A stretch of DNA of 64,000 nucleotides from NCBI RefSeq assembly GCF_006547145.1, contig NZ_CP041244.1, positions 4,960,001 through 5,024,000 of the forward strand. The letters are read 5' to 3'. The notes beneath the pieces are model-generated. The model was not told where the DNA came from. It saw only the letters and a program-made list of their open reading frames with translations, and searched no databases. A program made the position numbers and the translations under genes. This document shows, piece by piece, positions 35,829-43,716 of the stretch. The stretch is from Actinomadura sp. WMMA1423 (GTDB lineage: Bacteria; Actinomycetota; Actinomycetes; Streptosporangiales; Streptosporangiaceae). Positions within the stretch are counted from its first letter, which is position 1. Each line of letters starts with the position of its first letter.

Positions 35829-36955
35829 GCAACGCCGAACAGGGCAGTGAAATCTCACGCGTCCGATGGTGGGGACCGTTGAGTGATTCGGAGGGTTTCG
35901 CGGAGGAGGGTCGCGGTCTTGTCTCCGCACTCAAGTCCGTCGGGATCGACATTGAGCCCATCGATATCGATCATCCGCGAACCTTTGACCGAATTGCCAC
36001 ACTTTCGCGAGAGAGACTCACACCCAAAAGCTCATCTACAGCCGTCAACATATATCACCGTTACTGGTCCGCAGAGCCGGCGCAGGCGCCAGGGCCGCAC
36101 GTCTGGCGAAGCATGTTCGAAACCGACAGAATGCCGAGCGAGTGGGTCGCCGCCTCTGCCCGCTATGACCAGATATGGGTTCCATCGAAATTCAATCTAG
36201 AAACATATGCAGCCTCTGGCGTGCCATCGGACAAATTGAGGATACTACCCTGCCCACTTCCCGTTTGGTCACACCTGCTGATCGATGCCGCCAAGGGGAG
36301 AAAAAGAGAAGCGGGCGGGACATTCACTTTTCTAAGTGTCATGAGATGGCATCTTCGCAAGGGCTGGGATGTCCTGATAGACGCGTTCTCTCGCGAGTTC
36401 GCCGGAGATCCGCATGTCCGGCTGATAGTAAAGGCAAGGCCCTTCGACCCCGCTGACCCAGAGGCGCCGCAACGACAACTGGACCGGCATCTGCGCAGGC
36501 AAGGAATCATCTGGCCCCGCAACCTCGTGCTCCAGACGGACGAGCTGAAACAGCAGGAGTTGGTAGGGCTCTACAAGGGAGCCGACGCCTTCGTACTACC
36601 CTCGCGCGGCGAAGGCTGGGGGCGACCCTTCATCGAGGCGATGCTGGCCGGACTGCCGGTCATCGGACCGCGGTGGGGAGGAAATCTCGACTTCATGAAC
36701 GACGACAATGCGATCCTGCTGGACGGCAGCATCGTCCCGGTGTCCGAGGAGGCCGCAGCCGAATGGCCCTATTTCGCAGGACACCGCTGGTTCGAGTCAT
36801 CAAGACGGGACCTGCAGGCGAAAATGCGCGCCCTTGTCACGGAGCGGAACGCGGGAGGGGCGGATCCCCGGCAGATATGCGAAGTACTCCTCCGGGACTA
36901 CTGCGACAGGGAAATCGGCCAGCGCGCGATCGCTCATCTGTCCTCGCTGAGCTAG
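35825..36955 (+). CDS. GT4-type (GT-B fold) glycosyltransferase
   Basis: A 376-residue glycosyltransferase starting at ATG 35825, overlapping the upstream stop by four bases. The C-terminal nucleotide-sugar domain shows TFTFLSVMRWHLRKGWDVLIDAF in two adjoining pieces (TFTFLSVMRW and KGWDVLIDAF, about 178-203) and the E-x7-E motif EGWGRPFIE (about 262-270) within LPSRGEGWG...AMLAGLPVIG. The N-terminal acceptor domain includes WRSMFETDRMPSEW, a form seen in glycosyltransferases related to rhamnan/capsule enzymes. AT-rich codons (ATA, AGA) are more frequent than elsewhere, a sign of transfer. Its stop overlaps the convergent NTPase stop. Confidence 0.88.
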   Translation: MSNAEQGSEISRVRWWGPLSDSEGFAEEGRGLVSALKSVGIDIEPIDIDHPRTFDRIATLSRERLTPKSSSTAVNIYHRYWSAEPAQAPGPHVWRSMFETDRMPSEWVAASARYDQIWVPSKFNLETYAASGVPSDKLRILPCPLPVWSHLLIDAAKGRKREAGGTFTFLSVMRWHLRKGWDVLIDAFSREFAGDPHVRLIVKARPFDPADPEAPQRQLDRHLRRQGIIWPRNLVLQTDELKQQELVGLYKGADAFVLPSRGEGWGRPFIEAMLAGLPVIGPRWGGNLDFMNDDNAILLDGSIVPVSEEAAAEWPYFAGHRWFESSRRDLQAKMRALVTERNAGGADPRQICEVLLRDYCDREIGQRAIAHLSSLS

Positions 36956-39579
36956 GTGTCGTTCCAGATCCGCGCTAGGCGCTCGGGGACGTCGAGCCAG
37001 CGAGCCCGGGCCGCGTCCGTGGAGTCGTACCACTCCACGCGGTCGAAATCCGCCAGGTCCAGACGGTCGGCCCAGAGCGCGGTGACAGCCAGCCAAACGT
37101 GCGGCCGGCTCGTGGGCGAGCGCCGCCCACGGAAGACCCCTTCTACAGCCTGGGTCACAGCTTCGTCGTTACCCGCGGCTCGGGCGAAAAGGACCTCGAT
37201 CATCCCCGGATGGCCGATCGATATCGGGTCGATGCCATAGGACTGGGCGCGGCGGAGTTCCGCATAGGCCCGCTCCCGATCGCCCTTCCACGCCCAGGCC
37301 ACCGCCAGCGCCTGGTCGCACTGGGCGACGCCGATGTGCTCTTCGAGGCTCTCGTTCAGGTCGCGGGCCTGTGGCACCAGGGCCAGGGTGCGGTCGGGTG
37401 CGGCGAAGGAGCATGCGATCGCCAAGTGACGCATCGTCCGGGCCGCCCAGATGGGCGACGCCCCTGCTCTGGCCTGCTGCAGCGCCGCCTCGAAGAAGTC
37501 CGCGGCCTTGGCGTGCTCGCCTCCTTGCAGGTGGATGTGCCCCTGCACGTCCAGTGCCGCCGTCCGCCTTAGCGGATGCTCGGAGGTGGTCGGGACCGTG
37601 TTCAACGCCGTCGCGAGACGTCCGCTGCGCAGCGCGTTGCCGACGAGTCCCAATGCGCCGTAGTAGGCCAGAGCAGGCCGACTGTTCGTGAGGCTCTGAT
37701 AAGCCTTCTCGGCGGAGGGGTAGTCGCCTATCACCTCGGCTACGGCCGCGTACGCGGAGGCGACGAAATGATCCAGGGGGTTATCTTGCAGGGTCACATG
37801 CGGCTTGATGGCCTCGTAGCATTCGGGGCCGGTCAACTCCGGATTGGAGAGAATCTCGGAAACGGTCAGCATTCGTTTCAGAGAGGGCCGTCCTGCGGCG
37901 GCTTCCGGAGCGGGCATGGATTCGAAAGCCCGGTGGTAGCCGAACTGAGTGACGGTGAACGCCAGTTCCCCGAGGCCCGGAGAGTCGACGCCGTGGTCGA
38001 CCGTGGCCTTCGCCGCGAGCAGGGTGGCTGCGACGGCGCGCCGCGATGTCTCCCCGAGGTCGCCGTGAGACGTCAGCCGACCGTCGCCCCAGACCTCGAG
38101 CGCGGATTCCTCCAGCCAGGCGATGGCCCGTTCGGCCTGGGCGGCCCACTCCTCGGTGGTCCAGGCGTCCTCGGTGAGTTGGTCGTGCTCGAGGACCGCG
38201 CGGCGAAGGTTGTCGTGCAGAGAATAGGGGAGCCAACTGTTCGGCGTGCGGTTCACGAATGAACGCTCCACGAACCTTTTGAAATGATGGCCGCGAGCAC
38301 GGGGAACAGCGAGCTTCAGCAGTTCCTCGTTGAACGTCTCGAGAAGGGCCGCACCGCGCAGGAGGTCGCGTTCTTCATCCGGCAGGTCACGCAGAATGCG
38401 GAACACCAGTTCCGGGAAGGTCGTGGCGACCTGGGCCGCGGAGGGCGTGGCACCGCGGACCAGCAGGTCGCGGTACCAGTTGATCGACAACTCCAGGTGG
38501 AGGGGCAGCCCGTTCGCTCCGTGGATGATGCGTTCACGAACGAGCGTGGGCATGGCGGGCCGTCCCTGGAATTCGAGGGAGTCCCGAAGGAGGGACTCGG
38601 CGGAGACCGCGTCCAGTCCCCCCAGTTGCAGGTGCCCTCCGCCGGTCGCGAGCTCGGGCCATCGATCCGCGCCGCCGTAGGTGAGCTTGGCACTGCCCGC
38701 CGCGGTGTGCCAGGCGAGGGGGAGGCGGCTCGCTGAGATGAAGGCGACGTTCGGCATGAGGTAGACCAGCCGGGAGGTGAGGTCCTCCAAGGATCCTCTG
38801 CCCTGGTTAGGCTGTTGGATGTACTCGAAGGTATCGAGCAGGCAGACGGCTTCGACTCGTCTCCTCGTTTTCACTTGCTGGAGATCGTAGGCGAGTAACG
38901 CCGCCAGGTAACCGAGCATCCTATCGGGATCGGGTTCGTCGATCACTACACCAAAGGGGGGATACTCGTTGCGCAGGCGTTTGGCGATCTGTGATTCCTG
39001 AATCCGCTTGCGCAACAGGTTTGCGAGCCGGTAGCCGGACGATATGACGCCGAATCCGCCCAGTACGGAGTCGAGCACCGTCGTGAACTGGTCGATCACT
39101 ATCTGTCGCTGCTCCTCCCCGAGGAAGCGGGCCCCGTCGAGAAACCTTGCCAGCGGAACGCCCGGATGTTTTCTGGCCCAGTAGTCACCGAACGCCAGAT
39201 CGAATGCGGGCCATTTTTTCCCTGTCTTCGCCAGGGCGGCACGCATTCGCATCAGCACGATCTCGAAATTATGGTTCTCGAAGTCGCTGAAGTCGACATA
39301 GGCATGGACGCGGGAAACCTTCTCAGACTCTTGTGCCACGAATTCCCGCGCCGCCGCCTTCAGTAGCGCACTCTTTCCGATGCCGCCCTGTCCCGTGACG
39401 GCGGAAATGTTTAATGCCGGACGCTGGTAGTCCATAAGTACTTGCTGTGGCGTGGCAGTATCGCTACAACTGCGTATCCGCCCCAGCAAGAAAAGACGCT
39501 CCTGTTCACGATCGGCGAACAGGACCTTTCGATTGACCTCGTTCTCGAAGCGTCCGATGAAAAAGTCGTCGATGGACAT
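36952..39579 (-). CDS. Large STAND-like P-loop NTPase with helical repeat C-terminus
   Basis: An 875-residue protein starting at ATG 39579, placed six bases after GAGGAG; a GTG six bases further upstream is also open. The N-terminal segment IDDFFIGRFENE leads to Walker A GQGGIGKSALL (63-73). Walker B is probably VEAVCLLDTFEYI (about 231). A sensor-like WRT/arginine region and winged-helix-like segment follow, then about 400 residues of TPR-like helices (AEKAYQSL, HAKAADFFEAALQQARAG). The order NTPase-winged helix-superstructure repeats fits STAND signalling ATPases, which oligomerise on ligand sensing and occur in regulation and anti-phage defence. No effector domain is obvious at either end. 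It converges, with a four-base overlap, on the glycosyltransferase gene. Confidence 0.78.
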   Translation of the reverse strand: MSIDDFFIGRFENEVNRKVLFADREQERLFLLGRIRSCSDTATPQQVLMDYQRPALNISAVTGQGGIGKSALLKAAAREFVAQESEKVSRVHAYVDFSDFENHNFEIVLMRMRAALAKTGKKWPAFDLAFGDYWARKHPGVPLARFLDGARFLGEEQRQIVIDQFTTVLDSVLGGFGVISSGYRLANLLRKRIQESQIAKRLRNEYPPFGVVIDEPDPDRMLGYLAALLAYDLQQVKTRRRVEAVCLLDTFEYIQQPNQGRGSLEDLTSRLVYLMPNVAFISASRLPLAWHTAAGSAKLTYGGADRWPELATGGGHLQLGGLDAVSAESLLRDSLEFQGRPAMPTLVRERIIHGANGLPLHLELSINWYRDLLVRGATPSAAQVATTFPELVFRILRDLPDEERDLLRGAALLETFNEELLKLAVPRARGHHFKRFVERSFVNRTPNSWLPYSLHDNLRRAVLEHDQLTEDAWTTEEWAAQAERAIAWLEESALEVWGDGRLTSHGDLGETSRRAVAATLLAAKATVDHGVDSPGLGELAFTVTQFGYHRAFESMPAPEAAAGRPSLKRMLTVSEILSNPELTGPECYEAIKPHVTLQDNPLDHFVASAYAAVAEVIGDYPSAEKAYQSLTNSRPALAYYGALGLVGNALRSGRLATALNTVPTTSEHPLRRTAALDVQGHIHLQGGEHAKAADFFEAALQQARAGASPIWAARTMRHLAIACSFAAPDRTLALVPQARDLNESLEEHIGVAQCDQALAVAWAWKGDRERAYAELRRAQSYGIDPISIGHPGMIEVLFARAAGNDEAVTQAVEGVFRGRRSPTSRPHVWLAVTALWADRLDLADFDRVEWYDSTDAARARWLDVPERLARIWNDT

Positions 39580-39932
39580 GCCCACTCCTCATCCGACGCT
39601 TCAGCTATTGGCTTCCCGTATCATACGGTACACTGACTCGATTGCGGAGGCGGAGGCCCGATCAACAAGGTCGTGGTGCCAGGTTTCTGGTTCTCTTTCC
39701 TCTTTATGGTGAAGAAAAAGGCGCGGGTGATGTCCTGATGCGGACGTAACCGGCCACGACTTCTGCGGCCCATAGAGCGTCATGTTGTGCTGTGTGGCGG
39801 CATCGCCACCTGGGCCGAGGGAAAGATCTGGAGGTTCTTCGCCTAGTTCCAGTGACACGCCCGCTGGCGGAGTGGAGCCGGAAACGCCCTGCCTCCACTC
39901 CGTCGTCCATCTCCAAGGACGGCTGCCGCCGG
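39580..39932. other. Intergenic region upstream of the STAND-like gene
   Basis: This 353-base region holds the promoter of the leftward NTPase gene. An 85-codon minus-strand open frame (39601-39858, GTG start) is present. It lacks a ribosome binding site and a known motif, and the promoter palindrome at 39616 lies in its 3' end, so I do not call it a gene. The right end meets the broken dehalogenase gene. Confidence 0.35.
39616..39628 (-). promoter_or_regulatory. Palindrome CCGTAT-C-ATACGG overlapping a likely -10
   Basis: A perfect 13-base palindrome (CCGTAT C ATACGG), read on the minus strand, contains TATGAT, a good -10 hexamer about 40 bases upstream of the NTPase start. A repressor bound here would occlude the promoter. 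No -35 is evident. Confidence 0.4.
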
Positions 39933-40415
39933 CTACCGGGCGATGTTGGCGGTCCCCGGGCCGAGCGCCGCAGGGAGGTCGGTGAGGGAGCGGATCACGA
40001 TGTCCGGCGGGCTGCCGTCCGGTTCGAACGCACCGGACACCAGGCGCACCTGCGATGGCAACCGGTCGAGGCGTGTGGCCGCAAGATGGTAGGGGCGGGG
40101 AGACGGTTTGAACGCCCTTACCTCGTCCACGCTCATGACTTCGTCGAAGTACCGCCGCAGTCCGGTGGCGTCCAGGATCGCGCCGAGCATCGCTGGCGCG
40201 CCGTTCGACAGGACGGCCAGGACGTGTCCCCGGTCGAGCAGCTCTTGCAGCGCCGGGGCGGCGTCGGGAAACGATTCAAGGTCGTTATAGCGCTCGATCA
40301 ACGACTCCCTGTCACTGGTCTCCAGCTTCTTGTCCAGCAGAGCGAGGGCGTGGTCCAGCGCTTTGCGGGTGCACCAGTCGAAGTCCTCGTACCTGCCCAT
40401 GGCGGTAAGACGGAA
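39933..40415 (-). pseudogene. Haloacid dehalogenase (type II) remnant
   Basis: The readable part runs from RLTAMGRYEDFDW to the end. It has the type II dehalogenase cap (PDAAPALQELLDRGH), motif II VLSNGAPAML and the Lys motif FKPSPRPYHLA. The N-terminal 80 or so residues, with the nucleophilic Asp, are missing. Near the C-terminus VRLVSGAFEPDG lacks the expected SSNxWD acidic motif, as if an in-frame segment was deleted. Without the nucleophile and the acid pair it cannot be active. The 5' break falls exactly where the opposite-strand aldehyde dehydrogenase remnant begins, pointing to one deletion event. Any start codon used now (for example ATG 40400) is fortuitous. Confidence 0.75.
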
Positions 40416-40419
40416 GGGC

Positions 40420-40822
40420 CGGGCGGAGGGCGCGCGCATCACGACGGGAGGCGGGCGCCCTGCCGGCCGCGACCGCGGCTGGTTCGTCGAGCCGACCGTG
40501 TTCGCGGACGTCGGGAACGAGGCCACCGTCAGCCGGGAGGAGATCTTCGGACCGGTCCTCACCGTCATCCCTACCGCGACGAAGAGGAGGCGGTGCTGAT
40601 GGCCAACGACTCCGACTACGGCCTGGGCGGCACCGTCTGGTCCGCCGACCCCGACCGGGCCCTGCGGGTGGCCCGCCGAGTCCGCACCGGGACGATCGGC
40701 GTCAACAGGTACGCGCCCGACCCGGCCGCGCCGTTCGGCGGCGTCAAGGCCAGCGGGATCGGCCGCGAACTCGGCCGGAGGGCATGGCCGGCTACCAGCA
40801 ACTCAAGTCCGTCTACTGCTGA
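40420..40822 (+). pseudogene. Aldehyde dehydrogenase 3'-end remnant with two frameshifts
   Basis: The C-terminal third of an aldehyde dehydrogenase can be read across three frames: EGARITTGGGRPAG and EEIFGPVLTVIP in the first; then, after a one-base slip near 40575, YRDEEEAVLMANDSDYGLGG and GGVKASGIGREL; then, after a second slip near 40773, PEGMAGYQQLKSVYC ending in TGA at 40820-40822. Each piece matches the family in order (the NDSDYGLGG and FGGVKASGIGRE motifs are standard). The N-terminal two thirds, including the cofactor site and the catalytic Cys, are gone. It is clearly broken. Confidence 0.82.
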
Positions 40823-41036
40823 CGCGGCGAGAACACCGCTCCCACCGGTCGGCACCAGGACAGGAGTGCCCGGCACGCCGGACCCGCCAGGTTCCCAGCA
40901 ACCTGGCGGGTCCAGGGGTAGGGCGGCGATCCGGGGTCGCTTTCTTGTTCGGGTCGCCTCCCGCGACTCGCTTAGCATGACCCACTGGGTGCCCTGCATG
41001 GAGTTGCAGGAGGAGAGGCGTATCCCGGGAGGGACG

Positions 41037-41630
41037 ATGCTGTTCAGGCGGGAGGTTCTTGAGGGGATCGCGGGTGGGCGGATCGACCGGGTGTTCCGGG
41101 TGTGGGGCAAGCCTCCGGTCCGCGCGGGGAGCACACAGCGGACCTGGGCGGGGATCATCGTCATTGACTCGGTCACGGCCGTCTCCCCCGAGGAGATCAC
41201 CGAGGAGGATGCCCTCCGTTCAGGTTTCGAAGGACGCGCGGCGCTGCTCACCGCCCTGTCCAAGAGCCGCAAGGAGGGCGGCTACCACCGCGTCATGCTG
41301 CATCTGGGAGGGCCCGATCCCCGTGCGGAGCTGGCTGGGAACGCCGACCTGACCGACCAGGAACTGGCCGACCTCAAAAGCGATCTGGACACCGTCGACA
41401 CCCGCAGTCGCCGCGGCCCCTGGACCCGTGAGGTCCTCCGCCTCATCGAGGAGCACCCTGGCCTGCGCGCCCTGGACCTGGCCGAACGCCTGGGCCGCGA
41501 CAGACTCCCTTTCAAGGCAGACGTCCGCCGCCTCAAAGCCCTCGGCCTCACCGAAAGCCTGGAGACCGGCTACCGACTCTCCCCGCGCGGCAAGGCCCTC
41601 ATGGCCTACCTGCGTTCCCTGCCCGAATGA
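41037..41630 (+). CDS. ASCH-domain-like protein with C-terminal winged helix
   Basis: A 197-residue protein. ATG 41037 has GGGAGGGA just upstream; ATG 40998 or 40977 would extend it. Residues 1-90 look like an ASCH/PUA-type domain: FRREVLEGIAGGRIDRVFRVW at the start (in two parts FRREVLEGIAGG and RIDRVFRVWGKP), a GIIVIDSVTAVSPEEIT strand, then EEDALRSGFEG. ASCH domains bind RNA or nucleotides. The rest (about 120-197) is a winged-helix-like module (RALDLAERLGRDRLPFKADV, LKALGLTESLETGYRLSPRG) as in MarR/DUF-type regulators. The function is unknown; it sits at the right edge of the broken-gene patch. Confidence 0.7.
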   Translation: MLFRREVLEGIAGGRIDRVFRVWGKPPVRAGSTQRTWAGIIVIDSVTAVSPEEITEEDALRSGFEGRAALLTALSKSRKEGGYHRVMLHLGGPDPRAELAGNADLTDQELADLKSDLDTVDTRSRRGPWTREVLRLIEEHPGLRALDLAERLGRDRLPFKADVRRLKALGLTESLETGYRLSPRGKALMAYLRSLPE

Positions 41631-41904
41631 TCTCTCGCGGGTGCTGCTCTTGGTCGGCGGGGTCGGTCTCGCCGTGTGCCAGGACGGACAGCCGGGTGGA
41701 CCAGTCGTCGCCGTTGGAAGGCACCCTGTCTCCACCGCGGTGGGCGGACCGGTGCCGGGAGCGCTCCTTGACAGAGCGAGACGGCCGGGCCGCCTCCTGG
41801 CCGGGGCGCTCCTGCTGTACGCGGCGGGCTTGGGGGACGCCCCTCGGCGGAAACCGCAGAGTGCCGGCTGATCGGCCGATCGAGACGGCGTCTTGAGGTG
41901 TGGG

Positions 41905-43716
41905 CTAGAAGATGAGGTTCTCTATTTCGGTCAGGCGGCCCAGTAGTTGGTCGCGTACATGTGCTCGAATCTTTTCGACCAGGTCGTGGACTTCCTTCTC
42001 GTCCAGTTTCAAGGCTTCGATCTCCTTGACCATTCTGCGTACCGTCGCGCGGTCCGCGGCCTCGAGGATCAGCGGCCCACCGAATCGCCATGCGCCCTTC
42101 GCGAGCTCCCAGGCGGGATGTCCCCCCGGTTTCGGCTGCTGGAGACCCCGCGGCGGCCTGTTCAGCGACTCGATCATTCTCCCCTGTTGCGAAAGCATCC
42201 AGCTCGTCCTGCCGGATGCGAACACTTTCCGGCTTTCCACGTGTCCTTTCAGTCGTTCGGTGAGGCTTTCGGAGAAGCCGAGCGGGAGCTGGAAGTTCAG
42301 ATCGAGCGCATCGCTGGGCACTCCGTAATCCCGGCAGATGCTGTTGATCCGCTCACTCAATCGCTGGTTCAGGGCCTTTCTCAACTCCTCGATGGCGTGG
42401 GGTTCGTCCTCACCCTCCACGAGGTCCCGCGCCCTCTGCTCGGCGCTGCCCGTCGCGGACACCTGTGCGTTGCGCACCTTCCGCTCCAGCCTCCGCTTGA
42501 GCTGTTCGAAGCCTTCCTCGATGTGCTCTTCGCACAGCTCGGCCAGCCGTGGTTCGTCGAGGAGGTCGGCGAGGGCCTTTCTGAAACGTTGCAGGCGCAG
42601 CTCGGTGTAGCCGGCCAGGGCCAGGCCCCGGGCCACGGAGAAGGCGGGTTCAGGGTCGTTCTCGATCACTGCCGCGGGGAAGATCTCGGCGCACATGCTC
42701 CTGGTGAAGGGCATGCGGGAGCCGCCCCCGGTGAGGACGACCAGGTCGGGGCCTTCCTCCCCCACCAGTTCGCGGGCCTGGGTCAGCAGGTTGCGCAACT
42801 CGTCGGCCCACCCGCCCGGCGTGCTCACCAGTGCCGGGATCTCCAACGAGCGCAGCCACGTCCACGCCAGGTCCACGATCGGCCGGAAGCGCGGGGTGAT
42901 GCGCTGATCCAAGATCGTCGCCTGTGTTCCGGTGAACTGGGCCTCCTTCGCCCGGCGGCAGGCCAGCAGGAGGAACTCCTTGCCGCCGTCCTCGGCGAGC
43001 GCGGCCCTCAGGACCTCGTCGTCGCCCAGATTGTCGGTGACCAGTTTGGCCACCTGGAAGTCGATTCGGCGGCAGCCGAAGTCGGCGCCGAGAGGAAGAC
43101 TGCGGGGCACCAGGTCAGCGATAAGCGTGAAGTCGGTGGTCGAGGAGCCGATGTCGACGATCAGCACCCGGTCCTTCTCCCGGGAGTCCACTTCCGTCGT
43201 GCCGTCCGCCCCTCTGGGACGGCGTACATGGATGAGCGCCGCCTGCGACTCTGGAAGCAGCCGTGTTCTGATCCCCTGCATTCGCAGATGTCTCGCGTAG
43301 GCGTCGACGACCTCTGTGCTCCATCCGGCCGGGTGCCCGACGACCATTGTCGGCTCCACGGCCGATGTTTCCCGCTCCGAGAGGAACTCCGCGAGCAACG
43401 ATTGGACGAACAGCACCGCTTCGGGGGTCTCCACTCCTGCGGGATCCGGCGCGTCCTTGAGATTCAGGCTGAACTCGGCGGCGCCCGCGGCGTAGACGGC
43501 CTCCTCCCCGAGCAGGCGGCGCCGGTCGGTGGCCGCGCGCGCCATCGCGGTGAGCACGCCGCGTTCCCCGGTGGTCCGGCGTTGATGGATACGGATGTCG
43601 GCCGCAGTGCCCTCCACGGTCCAGGCGAGAGTGGTCTCGCCGTCACCGAGGTCGAGCCCGATGACGAGACCTTCGGCTTCACCCGGGACGGTCTGGTCTT
43701 CGGAAGTGGACGTCAT
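41905..43716 (-). CDS. Hsp70-like (actin-fold) ATPase coupled to a KAP NTPase
   Basis: A 603-residue protein with an Hsp70/actin-type ATPase domain. Phosphate loop 1 is VIGLDLGDGETTLAW (18-32), phosphate loop 2 VLIVDIGSSTTDFTL (about 195-209) and the adenosine motif VVLTGGGSRMPF (about 334-345). The domain is divergent from DnaK. The C-terminal 230 residues are helical and charged, with no canonical peptide-binding domain or lid. Hence it is not a housekeeping chaperone. ATG 43716 overlaps the upstream KAP stop (ATGA), so both proteins are made together. Hsp70-like proteins without substrate-binding domains appear in prokaryotic conflict and signalling loci. A sensing or assembly role here is inference. 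Confidence 0.82.
   Translation of the reverse strand: MTSTSEDQTVPGEAEGLVIGLDLGDGETTLAWTVEGTAADIRIHQRRTTGERGVLTAMARAATDRRRLLGEEAVYAAGAAEFSLNLKDAPDPAGVETPEAVLFVQSLLAEFLSERETSAVEPTMVVGHPAGWSTEVVDAYARHLRMQGIRTRLLPESQAALIHVRRPRGADGTTEVDSREKDRVLIVDIGSSTTDFTLIADLVPRSLPLGADFGCRRIDFQVAKLVTDNLGDDEVLRAALAEDGGKEFLLLACRRAKEAQFTGTQATILDQRITPRFRPIVDLAWTWLRSLEIPALVSTPGGWADELRNLLTQARELVGEEGPDLVVLTGGGSRMPFTRSMCAEIFPAAVIENDPEPAFSVARGLALAGYTELRLQRFRKALADLLDEPRLAELCEEHIEEGFEQLKRRLERKVRNAQVSATGSAEQRARDLVEGEDEPHAIEELRKALNQRLSERINSICRDYGVPSDALDLNFQLPLGFSESLTERLKGHVESRKVFASGRTSWMLSQQGRMIESLNRPPRGLQQPKPGGHPAWELAKGAWRFGGPLILEAADRATVRRMVKEIEALKLDEKEVHDLVEKIRAHVRDQLLGRLTEIENLIF

Noticed and set aside
39601..39858. Small minus-strand gene upstream of the STAND-like gene
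   Set aside because: No ribosome binding site, no motif, and its 3' end overlaps the likely promoter palindrome.
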